Origin: Methanosarcinaceae archaeon
GTDB lineage: Archaea; Halobacteriota; Methanosarcinia; Methanosarcinales; Methanosarcinaceae
Length of the DNA: 64,000 bases
NCBI GenBank assembly: GCA_020055655.1
Contig: JAIPUR010000002.1
Span: 1 to 64,000 of the forward strand
Direction: 5' to 3'
Position numbers and translations under genes: made by a program. The notes under the pieces are model-generated. The model was given only the letters and a program-made list of their open reading frames with translations. It did not search any database and was not told where the DNA came from. Of the stretch, positions 17,495 through 26,265 are shown in pieces (the stretch's first letter is position 1; each line of letters begins with the position of its first letter).

Positions 17495-18322
17495 ATGTTT
17501 ATAGGTGATATTGAACGGTTTTTGAAAGAAGACCTTGGTTATAATGATATTTCATGCCATTTAGTTCCTGATGAGGAATCAGATGCCATTATTTTTGCAA
17601 AAGAGGACTGTGTGCTTGCAGGCATCAGTATTGCCAGTTCAATTTTTGCTTATCTTGGTATCAATGCCAATGCAAAATTTGAGGATGGTTCTTCAATAAA
17701 AAAGGGGAATGTGATATTTGATCTAAATGGTAGTCCAGTATCTATTCTTCAGGCCGAACGTCTGGTCCTTAATTTCCTTGGTCACCTTAGCGGGATTGCA
17801 ACAGTGACTCGAAAATGTGTGAACCTTGTTGAAAAACACTCTTCTGTCACGAGGGTTGCATGCACAAGAAAGACAACACCTGGGATACGCGAACATGAAA
17901 AGATGGCTGTCATTGCAGGTGGAGGAGACTCTCACAGGTTCAATCTATCTGATTCGATCATGATAAAGGACAATCATGTGAAAATGATCGGGGTTGAAGC
18001 TGCAATTGCTTCTGCAAAGAAGAAAGCAAGCTTTACTCAGAAGATCGAAGTTGAGGTCGAGTCACTCGAAGATGCACTTTTAGCGGCAGAAAATGGGGCT
18101 GACATCATAATGCTGGATAATATGGCACCTGGCACTATTATAGGTACTGTATCTTCTTTAAGGAATGCCTCCATCTCTGAACATATATTGATAGAGGCAT
18201 CAGGTGGAATAAATGAAAATAATCTTGAAGACTATGCAAATACCGGTGTTGATGTGATATCAATGGGTTAGCTCATACACAGTTCATCATGGATAGATCT
18301 TAGTCTGGAATTTCTGATATGA
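17495..18322 (+). CDS. nadC: Quinolinate phosphoribosyltransferase NadC with an in-frame TAG (possible pyrrolysine)
   Basis: The start ATG (MFIGDIERFLKEDLG) follows AAGGTGAAAGG. The upstream part of the longer open frame is not family-like. The core is typical NadC: AERLVLNFLGHLSGIAT, TRKTTPGIREHEKMAV, GGGDSHRFNLSDSIMIKDNH, EVEVESLEDALLAA, IMLDNM and EASGGI. The frame meets TAG at 18269-18271, right after DVISMG. It then continues in phase for 16 codons, LIHSSSWIDLSLEF-like, to TGA at 18320-18322. NadC proteins normally end GVDVISxGxLTHSxxxLDxSL, so the post-TAG residues are the conserved C-terminus. TAG therefore interrupts or is read through, plausibly as pyrrolysine in this family of methanogens. 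If TAG terminates, the enzyme loses its last strand and helix. Confidence 0.88.
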
Positions 18323-18409
18323 CCATGGCTTCACATCATAAATATTTCGTTTGCTCATAATCATAAGGTTTATATTAAACTCCGCATATTGTACCAAGAA
18401 AAGCAAACC

Positions 18410-18427
18410 TACATCTTATAAGATGTA
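18410..18427. promoter_or_regulatory. 18-bp perfect palindrome in the leader of the COG1361 gene
   Basis: TACATCTTATAAGATGTA is fully self-complementary. It lies 22 bp before the ATG of the secreted protein, downstream of a TTTATATTAAA box at about 18370. The position is that of a repressor operator or a 5'-UTR hairpin. The symmetry is seen; the role is inferred. Confidence 0.45.
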
Positions 18428-18448
18428 ATCTTAAATTTTTGAGGTATC

Positions 18449-19723
18449 ATGTTCCGCAATAGAAAAATGTTAATTATCATGTCCTTTATCCTTCTTTTTT
18501 CATTACTATCTATTGGAAGTGCTTCTGGTAAGATATTGTTCAACAGTACTATTCAGCAAGGTGACGGATACCAGATAAATAATTATGTGATCGATGTCAC
18601 CGAAGTATTCACAAGCCAGGATGCAGTCACACTCAGAATATACAAGGGCGAAAGTGATAACGATGATTACGTATATGATCCGTTCTTGTCGGTGGATAGT
18701 TCTTACGAATTTGATATAGAGGATGAAGACGTTGAAATAACTTTGATAGATGTCTATTCAGGGGTAGTTCCTCAAGTGAAATTGCTCATTACTGTTAGTG
18801 ACGATGATTTCATCAACAGTAAAACAGAAGGTATTGTTGATGGTGGACACAGTGAAGCAGTTTTCTCCGGTACGCCTGTGCTTAAGATAAGCAAGAGCGT
18901 TGATAAGAACACGGTTGGTGTAGGAGATATTGTGCGTGTGACCGTGACAGTTGAGAACACCGGGGATGACGATGCGGAAGATGTTATTTTTTCAGATCCT
19001 TTCCAGCCAAAATTCATACTGATCGACGATATACTTGGCACACCTGGAAGAATGGATATAGCTTCGGATGATCCGACCAAGAAGGTCTATCTTTATGACC
19101 TGAAAGCTACAGAAGCCGGTACATTTTCACTGAGTCCGGCAACTGCATCATTTAGTAACTCTGTAGGTGAGTCCTTCCCACAGGCTTCATCCAACAGTCC
19201 TACAGTGCTAGTTGAAGCCAGTAAAGACCTGGTTACTGCAGATCTCGATGTCGATCTGGAATTTGATAGTTACACTGTAAACCGAAAAGATGAAATTGAA
19301 GCCACTGTTCGCATAAAGAACCTGGGTAGTGCTTCTGCCAATGCGGTTAATATTGGAATACTCATTCCGGAAGGCCTGGAATATGCTGGTGGAGATTCTG
19401 TAATTGAGGTAATTTCCGGTGAACCTACTATCTACTTGGATTCATTTGGTGCTCAGCAGGAAAAGGAAATAAATTTCAAGCTCAAAGTAATGGAAATCGG
19501 AACTTACACAATTAAAACGGAAAGTTCATATTTATTTGATGACGGGGTCAATACTCAAAAGCAGGAAGTAAGCTCTGATTCTGTTTCAAATGCTATCTAT
19601 GTGGCAGAAGGGGAATATGATTATCTCTTTGAACAACCAATATATGTGTACCTTATACCTTTGATCATAATCGGTGCTGTGGCAGGATGGATCATCCACA
19701 GGCATAAGCAATATAAATTCTAA
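18449..19723 (+). CDS. Secreted COG1361/DUF11-type surface protein with C-terminal membrane anchor
   Basis: 424 residues. Signal peptide (residues ~5-27, LIIMSFILLFSLLSIGSASG); two Ig-like repeat domains with the CARDB/DUF11 pattern (KSVDKNTVGVGDIVRVTVTV around 155, LEFDSYTVNRKDEIEATVRI around 272); and a single C-terminal helix (YVYLIPLIIIGAVAGWII) with a basic cytoplasmic tail (HRHKQYKF). It is an S-layer-associated or envelope protein facing outwards. Unlike the module proteins at 33-42 kb it has no ABC transporter next to it. It is followed by the tubulin-like GTPase gene with a separate promoter. Confidence 0.8.
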   Translation: MFRNRKMLIIMSFILLFSLLSIGSASGKILFNSTIQQGDGYQINNYVIDVTEVFTSQDAVTLRIYKGESDNDDYVYDPFLSVDSSYEFDIEDEDVEITLIDVYSGVVPQVKLLITVSDDDFINSKTEGIVDGGHSEAVFSGTPVLKISKSVDKNTVGVGDIVRVTVTVENTGDDDAEDVIFSDPFQPKFILIDDILGTPGRMDIASDDPTKKVYLYDLKATEAGTFSLSPATASFSNSVGESFPQASSNSPTVLVEASKDLVTADLDVDLEFDSYTVNRKDEIEATVRIKNLGSASANAVNIGILIPEGLEYAGGDSVIEVISGEPTIYLDSFGAQQEKEINFKLKVMEIGTYTIKTESSYLFDDGVNTQKQEVSSDSVSNAIYVAEGEYDYLFEQPIYVYLIPLIIIGAVAGWIIHRHKQYKF

Positions 19724-19803
19724 GTGGATACGCACTACTTTAAAGTAATATTAACGTCAATCATTATCATATTAGATTTATATTATTAATGGGAGGAAAT
19801 CTC

Positions 19804-20910
19804 TTGCTTAACATACTCATCATAGGGAACGGGCAATGCGGAAATCGCATATTGGATGCGATAAACAGGGAATCCTTTGGTAAAAAGAGCCGCTTTGCCA
19901 AGTTCTATTCACAACAAAAATACAAGAGCAATGTACAGACCATTGCTATTAATACTGCCATCAATGACCTTAAGGAAATGAGTTTCACCAAGGCAAAGGA
20001 TAGAATTCATATTCCTCATTTACATGGTGTTGGAGCCAACAGGAATGTCGGCAAAAATGTCTTTGAAGAGAACAAGTCTCACATAATGAGGCAGATACAG
20101 GAAAGAGGCGATTTCGATGTTTGCTTTGTACTGACTTCTGCATCCGGTGGTACAGGCTCTTCATTTAGTCCTATGCTCATAAAAGAACTTAAGGAAAAAG
20201 GAGATTATCCTGTTTATGCTGTCGTGGTCCTTCCGTTCAGGGAAGAAGGCACGCTGTATCTTCAAAATGCTGCATTCTGCCTCAGGGATATACGTGAGAG
20301 TGGAGTAGATGGTATTATCCTTGCTGACAATCAGTTCCTTAAACAGATGGGTGGTAATGTAGAATCTGCATACAATGGCATCAACGACATGATAGCCAGA
20401 CGTCTTCTCTTCCTGCTTGATGCATTGGATAGTGAGATGATGATGGTAACTGACCTTGGTGATTTCAAGACCGTCATGAGTGGTGGGGCTGGAATTGCTA
20501 CTATTGGTTTTTATGAAGCTGACACGGGTATGCCTGTGAAGAATGCAATACGTGAAGCTCTTTCTCCATCAGGTCTTTTGTTCTCAACTGATGTTTACAA
20601 GGAAGCAAGCAGGTCCATGGTAATTATCAGAGGCGACAGGGAATCCCTGAGCATTGATGAGATATCAGAGGAAGTTGAAAAACTTTCAAGCTCTGTAGGC
20701 CATGTTTTCAAAGGTATTGTTGTTAGAAAGGATGAACATCCTCAGGTTCTGGCAGTGCTGACTCTTGAATCTGCATCTGAGCTTGAGAATCTTTATGCAA
20801 TTGCAGTTGATGCAATTAATTATGAGCGTCAAAAGAAGGAACGTGTTGAAACCCAAAAGGACGTTGACCGTGCTTTCTCACAAATAGATGGTTTGGACCC
20901 TTCTTACTGA
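19804..20910 (+). CDS. Tubulin/FtsZ-superfamily GTPase (CetZ or FtsZ type III-like)
   Basis: About 368 residues. It starts MLNILIIGNGQCGNRILDAI (nucleotide-binding loop T1). The T4 signature reads SASGGTGSSFSP in place of the canonical GGTGTG, and VVVLPFREEG and a T7-like catalytic region follow. The T4 change and the long N-terminal insert (FYSQQKYKSN) place it outside ordinary FtsZ1/FtsZ2, in the archaeal non-canonical group. Such proteins act in cell shape or envelope organisation more than in division. TTG is chosen as start because GGAGG lies 9 nt upstream. The ATG 15 bp earlier would overlap that ribosome-binding sequence. Confidence 0.85.
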   Translation: MLNILIIGNGQCGNRILDAINRESFGKKSRFAKFYSQQKYKSNVQTIAINTAINDLKEMSFTKAKDRIHIPHLHGVGANRNVGKNVFEENKSHIMRQIQERGDFDVCFVLTSASGGTGSSFSPMLIKELKEKGDYPVYAVVVLPFREEGTLYLQNAAFCLRDIRESGVDGIILADNQFLKQMGGNVESAYNGINDMIARRLLFLLDALDSEMMMVTDLGDFKTVMSGGAGIATIGFYEADTGMPVKNAIREALSPSGLLFSTDVYKEASRSMVIIRGDRESLSIDEISEEVEKLSSSVGHVFKGIVVRKDEHPQVLAVLTLESASELENLYAIAVDAINYERQKKERVETQKDVDRAFSQIDGLDPSY

Positions 20911-21082
20911 TATATTTCTTGAATGTGCTGATTAGCAGCATGTTCTTTCTATTCTTTTTCTTGTTTCCTCTTTATTTTCTTGATCATTTTTAGTTCTAGT
21001 TTTGAAAATAGGCTTGCACAGGTGTAAAATCAAATACATTGAAATAGAGTTAGCTCAAATTTAATATGAAAAAGGGTGTGTT

Positions 21083-21769
21083 ATGGTAGGTAGTTCCAAT
21101 ATAATTGAGATAAGGAACCTTTCTAAGATATATGGTGATGGGGTGGAGGTACGCGCCCTTGATGATGTGAATGTTGATATCAGAAAAGGTGAATTTCTTT
21201 CTATAATTGGCCCATCCGGGTCCGGGAAAAGTACTTTGCTGCATATGGTCGGTATACTGGATACTCCCAGTTCGGGCACTATCACCATCGATGGCCGTGT
21301 AGTTACTGACATGTCTGAAAAAGAGCGTTCAAAGACAAGAAATGAAATGCTCGGTTTTATTTTTCAATATCATCATTTAATGCCTGACTTCTCTGCATTG
21401 GAAAATGTCATGATACCCTTGCTTATCAGTGGAATGAGTAGATCTAAAGCAAAAGCGGATGCATCTAAATTGCTGGAGGAGGTTGGTCTTGGAGATCGCA
21501 TGGATCATCGCCCAAATCAGCTTTCAGGTGGTCAGGCCCAAAGAGTTGCTATAGCCCGTGCTCTTGTGAACCATCCCAGCATTGTGATAGGTGACGAACC
21601 TACTGGCAATCTTGATTCCAAATCAAGTGATATGATATATGAACTTCTTAGAAAGCTCAATCATGATCGACAGCAGACTTTTATTCTTGTAACCCATGAC
21701 GACCAGATGGCGAAGAAAACCGACAGGATCATCCGGATTATTGATGGTAAGATCGCCAATGATGAATGA
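21083..21769 (+). CDS. ABC transporter ATP-binding protein (LolD/MacB type)
   Basis: 228 residues with Walker [12 protein letters not shown]-loop IFQYHHLMPDF, signature LSGGQAQRVAIARAL, Walker [12 protein letters not shown] and H-loop VTHDDQ. It belongs to the LolD/MacB/FtsE group that powers mechanotransmission permeases. No permease is adjacent. The two Lol/FtsX-like permeases at 26.3 and 28.9 kb lack their own ATPase and could be its partners (inference). The PPC-domain gene follows 11 bp downstream, suggesting a two-gene operon. Confidence 0.93.
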   Translation: MVGSSNIIEIRNLSKIYGDGVEVRALDDVNVDIRKGEFLSIIGPSGSGKSTLLHMVGILDTPSSGTITIDGRVVTDMSEKERSKTRNEMLGFIFQYHHLMPDFSALENVMIPLLISGMSRSKAKADASKLLEEVGLGDRMDHRPNQLSGGQAQRVAIARALVNHPSIVIGDEPTGNLDSKSSDMIYELLRKLNHDRQQTFILVTHDDQMAKKTDRIIRIIDGKIANDE

Positions 21770-21780
21770 CCGGTGAAATA

Positions 21781-22218
21781 ATGGAATATGCAAAAGGATC
21801 TATTGGCAGGGTATTTACAGTTCGTATGGAACATGGGGATGACATCCTCCATGAGTTGGAAGGATTGGCAAAAAAAGAAAACATAGATTATGCAATGTTT
21901 GTTTTGTTAGGTGCTATAAAAGAAGCTGATCTTGTTGTCGGTCCCAAGGAAAACATGGTGCCACCTGATCCTCAATGGGATAAATTAAGGGATGTCAATG
22001 AAGTAATTGGTGTTGGTAACATCTTTTTAGAGAATGGAAGTCCAAAGATCCACCTTCATTCAGCGGCAGGAAGAGGAGATGAGTCCAGAGTAGGATGTTT
22101 GCGCAATGCAAGCTCGGTCTTCATGGTGGTGGAAATATTCATTATGGAAATAGACGGGATCAATGCCAGCAGGCAATTTGATGAAAGTAAAGGTTTTGCA
22201 CCGATCACGTTTATTTAG
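21781..22218 (+). CDS. PPC (DUF296) domain protein
   Basis: 145 residues from the ATG preceded by GGTGAAATA. The PPC/DUF296 fold is recognisable from FTVRMEHGDDILHELEGLAKK, FVLLGAIKEADLVVGP, GVGNIFLENGSPKIHLHSAAGR (metal-binding His pair HLH) and VVEIFIMEI. The domain is a trimeric plant and prokaryote module, called DNA-binding in plant AT-hook proteins. In prokaryotes its function is uncertain. It ends in TAG, one of the few genes here that does so. Confidence 0.85.
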   Translation: MEYAKGSIGRVFTVRMEHGDDILHELEGLAKKENIDYAMFVLLGAIKEADLVVGPKENMVPPDPQWDKLRDVNEVIGVGNIFLENGSPKIHLHSAAGRGDESRVGCLRNASSVFMVVEIFIMEIDGINASRQFDESKGFAPITFI

Positions 22219-22246
22219 AGCCAAATATGTTGCAGGTTAATGACAC

Positions 22247-22624
22247 TTATCTGCTCAAATCTTTTAATTGTGCAAGTGCCTGGGATATTTCCTTCTCTTT
22301 TTTAAGAGCATCAGTTTCCAGAGTTTCAATGATCTTGTCAAAAGGCACAATCATTTTGTAATACTTGAGAGGTCTTCCTTTCTCGTTGTTCTTTTTTTCA
22401 TTGCGCTCTTCTATCCATTCCATCTCTTTTAGGGGGCGCATCGCTATGCTAACTTCGGGCTGGCGGAGGCCAGATGCTTGTTCTATGTTTTGTGATGTTA
22501 GTTCTTTTCCACAAACAAGGCAGGCAATACATACAGCTTCAGTTCTTGGTACATGGAGTCCTTGCAATAATTCTATGATCTCATGCCCTTTTCCTTCCAA
22601 TAAATTAGTATCAGAGACTTTCAT
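22247..22624 (-). CDS. Winged-helix transcriptional regulator (COG4738-like)
   Basis: 125 residues. A HTH core (AVCIACLVCGKELTSQNIEQASGLRQPEVSIAMRPL) has recognition helix QPEVSIAMR, followed by a basic wing (EERNEKKNNEKGRPLKYYKM) and a C-terminal coiled helix for dimerisation. The architecture matches archaeal predicted regulators with an N-terminal cysteine pair (CIACLVC), which could bind metal. It is divergent from enolase across about 150 bp and could control it or itself (inference). Confidence 0.8.
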   Translation of the reverse strand: MKVSDTNLLEGKGHEIIELLQGLHVPRTEAVCIACLVCGKELTSQNIEQASGLRQPEVSIAMRPLKEMEWIEERNEKKNNEKGRPLKYYKMIVPFDKIIETLETDALKKEKEISQALAQLKDLSR

Positions 22625-22772
22625 TTATGTACTATAATACTTTTAAGTTTATATAATTTATGTGAATATATTTTGTTTTGTTTTTAACAATATCTTCCTT
22701 TTACCAGATGCTAGACGGTAGTAATATATACGGTAGCTGCAAAGTAGATATATAATTCAACAGGTGGGTCAG

Positions 22773-24047
22773 ATGCCGTATATCAACAATGAGAGTAAAT
22801 TCAAAGTAGAAAGAATTCATGCACGTGAGATTCTTGATTCCAGGGGAAATCCTACAGTAGAGGTCGATGTATATACCGGCTCTGGATTTGGAAGAGCAAG
22901 TGTTCCGTCCGGTGCTTCGACAGGTTCACATGAAGCTATCGAATTGCGTGACAATGAAGACCGTTACCGAGGAAAAGGTGTTCTTGATGCTGTTGACAAT
23001 GTAAGCACAGTAATCGAGAGTGAGTTGCTCGGTATGGATGTAAGGAATCAGCGCGAGATCGATGGTATGATGCTCGCTCTTGATGGAACTGACAACAAGA
23101 TGGAGTTAGGTGCTAATGCTATTCTGGGTGTTTCCATGGCAGTAGCAAAGGCAGCAGCAGATTCCCTCAATGTTCCATTGTATCGTTATCTTGGAGGAGT
23201 CAATGCATACACACTTCCAGTACCTACAATGAATGTGCTCAACGGTGGACAACATGCCGGAAATGACCTTTCAATTCAGGAATTCATGATCCAGCCAAAA
23301 GGTGCTGACACATATATCGAAGCACTTCGCATGGGCTCTGAAACATATCATGCTCTTGGAAAGGTACTCGAATCCAAATATGGTGCAGGTTCAACAAATG
23401 TTGGATACGAGGGTGGCTATGCTCCTAACATTGAAATGACACATGACGCTCTTGATATGCTTGTAACAGCTATCGAGGAAGCAGGTTACTCCGAATCTGA
23501 GATCGGAATCGGTCTGGACTGTGCAGCATCCGAGTTCTTTGATGGTAAGGAATACTCCATTGACGGTAAGATGCTAAAGCCAGGAGAACTCATTGAATAT
23601 TACCTTGAGCTTATTGAGACCTATCCAATTCTTTCCATTGAAGATCCATTCCAGGAAGAATCCTATGAGGACTTCGCAACTCTTACATCCGAAGCATGGG
23701 ACTCCATAATCGTAGGTGATGACCTCTTTGTGACCAATGTGGAACGTCTTTCAAAAGGTATTGAGATGGGTGCAGCAAATTCACTCTTGCTCAAGGTAAA
23801 TCAGATAGGTTCAATATCAGAAGCCTTTGACGCAGCGAACATGGCAAGCCGTAATGGTTACAGTGTAATTGTCAGTCACCGCTCCGCAGAGACCGAAGAT
23901 ACTACAATTGCAGACATATCAGTTGCTATCGGTGCAGAATTAATAAAGACCGGAGCACCTGCAAGAAGTGAAAGAACTGCAAAATACAACCAGCTCCTCA
24001 GAATTGAAGAGGATCTTGGTGAAGCTGCACGTTACATGCAGCTTTAA
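22773..24047 (+). CDS. eno: Enolase
   Basis: About 424 residues. Enolase interconverts 2-phosphoglycerate and phosphoenolpyruvate in glycolysis and gluconeogenesis. Motifs: [17 protein letters not shown] at the N-terminus, [31 protein letters not shown], the metal ligands in [18 protein letters not shown] and VGDDLFVTN, the catalytic [10 protein letters not shown] lysine, and [10 protein letters not shown]. The ATG at 22773 is chosen because GGTGGG lies just upstream. The GTG 9 bp earlier sits inside that sequence. TATA-like boxes precede it. Confidence 0.97.
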   Translation: MPYINNESKFKVERIHAREILDSRGNPTVEVDVYTGSGFGRASVPSGASTGSHEAIELRDNEDRYRGKGVLDAVDNVSTVIESELLGMDVRNQREIDGMMLALDGTDNKMELGANAILGVSMAVAKAAADSLNVPLYRYLGGVNAYTLPVPTMNVLNGGQHAGNDLSIQEFMIQPKGADTYIEALRMGSETYHALGKVLESKYGAGSTNVGYEGGYAPNIEMTHDALDMLVTAIEEAGYSESEIGIGLDCAASEFFDGKEYSIDGKMLKPGELIEYYLELIETYPILSIEDPFQEESYEDFATLTSEAWDSIIVGDDLFVTNVERLSKGIEMGAANSLLLKVNQIGSISEAFDAANMASRNGYSVIVSHRSAETEDTTIADISVAIGAELIKTGAPARSERTAKYNQLLRIEEDLGEAARYMQL

Positions 24048-24121
24048 ACCCTTTTTATATTTTATTTTTGAATTTATTTCGAACCTATTTTCAATTTCAT
24101 TTTTAGTCTGAAATTATTCGT

Positions 24122-25384
24122 TCAGTCTTCCTTATATGGAACTGTCAGGCTTGCCTGTGGCATTATTATCGCATAAGGTTCCTTACCTTCGTTCTTTACT
24201 CGGGTGAGTGCCATGTCAAATGCTTCCTGGATATTCTCACATGGTTCAAGTTTCGCCATTTTGACAGTTTTGTCATCAAGGTCCGAGACAGCTAACATTT
24301 CAGCATTCATGCCTATCTGTGCCATCTTGGCAGCCTTATGATATCCCAACTTGTATCCTTTATCTATCTTGCACATGACATCTTCACATGTTTTAGCGGA
24401 ACAAAGCAGGTCAAGGAAAGTATCTTCTCCGACTCCATCCCTACATTTGGATACAAGTATGATGCTTCCTCCTTCTTCCAGTGCCAGTCTTCCATTTTCA
24501 AGCGCTTTCTGTGACTGATAAAGGTCAATATCCATTGGATATGGAGCAACAGCAACAACAATATTTCCTTTTTTAGCGAATTTAGCACAGAATACTTCGT
24601 TGGCTTTTTCTACAGCAACATCAAAGGATTTGAGCAAGTCTCCTGCGGTCATGGCGTATAATCCATGGTCTGCAGTGAGTACGGTTTGTATAGAAAATAC
24701 ATTTAGCTCCTTGAGTACATGCATGGCATCATCCATGTCATCAGCAACTGGATTTCCTTTTAATGCAAGGGCTTTTGCAGTATCTGAAAGTGCATGCTTG
24801 TGATTCATCTCAATAGTTTTGTAGGATGCAACACCTGGGAGGAATGCCTTTCTTCCGCCAGTGTATCCTGCAAAGTAATGTGGCTCCACACTACCAATTA
24901 CTATGATATTTCCTATCTCATTTACCATCTTGTTGAGGTACATCTCGGTCCCATTGCTTGACACTCCCAGATATTCCATGTCTTCATCTTTGCGTGCATC
25001 ATGAACAAATATCTGGTCTTTGAACTCATCATATATCTTGCCAAAAATATACCTGAACTCATCTTCTGTCGGTCCTCGATGTGCCCCGGTGGCAACAAGG
25101 AATTTCACATCATTGTGGCTTTTTAGTAAATCATACATCTCTTCCAGAACCTTTGCAGTAGGTGTTGGTCTTGTGGCATCGTTGACAAGGACAAGTAATT
25201 TGTCGCTTTTCTTCATGAACTGATCAAGTGGTTCCATTGCAACAGGTTTGTCTAGAGCTTCTTCTATTATTTTTGATAGATCATCAACCTCTACTTCATT
25301 AGGAGTAATTATTTCGTGGGGGATGTCTATCTTCAGTTCAACGTGTTCTTTTCCATAAGGTATTGGTATTATAATTTTAATCAC
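24122..25384 (-). CDS. LarA-like nickel-dependent lactate racemase family protein (DUF2088)
   Basis: 420 residues aligning with LarA over its full length. The candidate nickel-pincer and catalytic residues are conserved with the same spacing as in the Lactiplantibacillus enzyme: His102 (ATGAHRG), His169 and Lys179 (VEPHYFAGYTGGRKAF), and His195 (MNHKHA). VNDATRPTPT is the N-terminal domain signature. LarA needs a pincer cofactor made by LarB, LarC and LarE, and none of those genes is in the window. The substrate in this methanogen is unknown; racemisation or epimerisation of a 2-hydroxy acid is the family expectation. Confidence 0.85.
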   Translation of the reverse strand: MIKIIIPIPYGKEHVELKIDIPHEIITPNEVEVDDLSKIIEEALDKPVAMEPLDQFMKKSDKLLVLVNDATRPTPTAKVLEEMYDLLKSHNDVKFLVATGAHRGPTEDEFRYIFGKIYDEFKDQIFVHDARKDEDMEYLGVSSNGTEMYLNKMVNEIGNIIVIGSVEPHYFAGYTGGRKAFLPGVASYKTIEMNHKHALSDTAKALALKGNPVADDMDDAMHVLKELNVFSIQTVLTADHGLYAMTAGDLLKSFDVAVEKANEVFCAKFAKKGNIVVAVAPYPMDIDLYQSQKALENGRLALEEGGSIILVSKCRDGVGEDTFLDLLCSAKTCEDVMCKIDKGYKLGYHKAAKMAQIGMNAEMLAVSDLDDKTVKMAKLEPCENIQEAFDMALTRVKNEGKEPYAIIMPQASLTVPYKED

Positions 25385-25541
25385 TCCTGCGATTCAGATG
25401 CTGTGAATAATCAAATTCATAGATGGAAATTTGTGCTTATAGCATTTTGCTTCCTTAATTGAATATCACAAATATCTTACCGAATCTGGCAAAATGGTAA
25501 AGACTTTATGCTAATATATTGTCCTCTGAGTTGGTGAAACA

Positions 25542-26168
25542 TTGCTCGACATCTCACAATTTTTATATTTTCTTGCAGCTTCTGTTGCTTTAACACTCTT
25601 ACCGGGACCGGACATAGTTTTTGTTCTTACTCAGAGTCTTTCAAAGGGTAAACTGGCAGGCATTGCTACAGCATCCGGTTTGTGTACCGGTCTTTTGTTT
25701 CATACAACAGCAGCAGCACTGGGAGTTTCAGCAATTATCTACAGGTCGGCACTTGCATTTACTGCTTTGAAGTATGCTGGTGCAATATATTTGCTCTATC
25801 TTGCTTATAAAGCATTAAGAGAAGATGGAGAATTAATAAGGGCGGATACAGATAAAGACACTAATGTCTCTCTTCTTTACAAAAGAGGTATTTTCATGAA
25901 CTTGTTAAATCCCAAAGTATCTTTGTTCTTCCTCGCTTTCCTTCCACAATTTGTGGATGCATCTTCGGAAAATATTTCGTTGCAGATGATTTTTCTGGGA
26001 TTTATATTTCTAATTCAGGCGTTAGTGCTTTTTACGGCAGTTTCATTTTTTGCAGGATACATTGGCTCCCGCATCATAAAAAAACCACATTTGTACAAGT
26101 ATGTTAACTGGACAAAGGCTGGTATATTTTCAATAATAGGTGTTGAATTGGCTTTATCTCAGCAATGA
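25542..26168 (+). CDS. LysE/RhtB family amino-acid exporter
   Basis: 208 residues with about six membrane helices and the family signature LPGPDIVFVLTQSLSKGKLAG near the N-terminus, then KYAGAIYLLYLAYKALRE and FLNLLNPKVSLFFLAFLPQFV-like segments. It exports amino acids or small metabolites across the cytoplasmic membrane; the substrate cannot be told from sequence. The start is TTG, supported by GGTGAAAC two to eight bases upstream. Monocistronic. Confidence 0.9.
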   Translation: MLDISQFLYFLAASVALTLLPGPDIVFVLTQSLSKGKLAGIATASGLCTGLLFHTTAAALGVSAIIYRSALAFTALKYAGAIYLLYLAYKALREDGELIRADTDKDTNVSLLYKRGIFMNLLNPKVSLFFLAFLPQFVDASSENISLQMIFLGFIFLIQALVLFTAVSFFAGYIGSRIIKKPHLYKYVNWTKAGIFSIIGVELALSQQ

Positions 26169-26265
26169 ATGCTGATATTTATTTTCCAGAGATATTTGGC
26201 AGGGTGCACATAATTATATTAACTAATTACCTCAAATAGTAATAAAACAAGTTGGGGATAAGTGA

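Noticed and set aside
22216-22260. TAG at the end of the PPC-domain gene as a readthrough candidate
   Set aside because: The protein is complete at this point and the following codons do not resemble a conserved extension.
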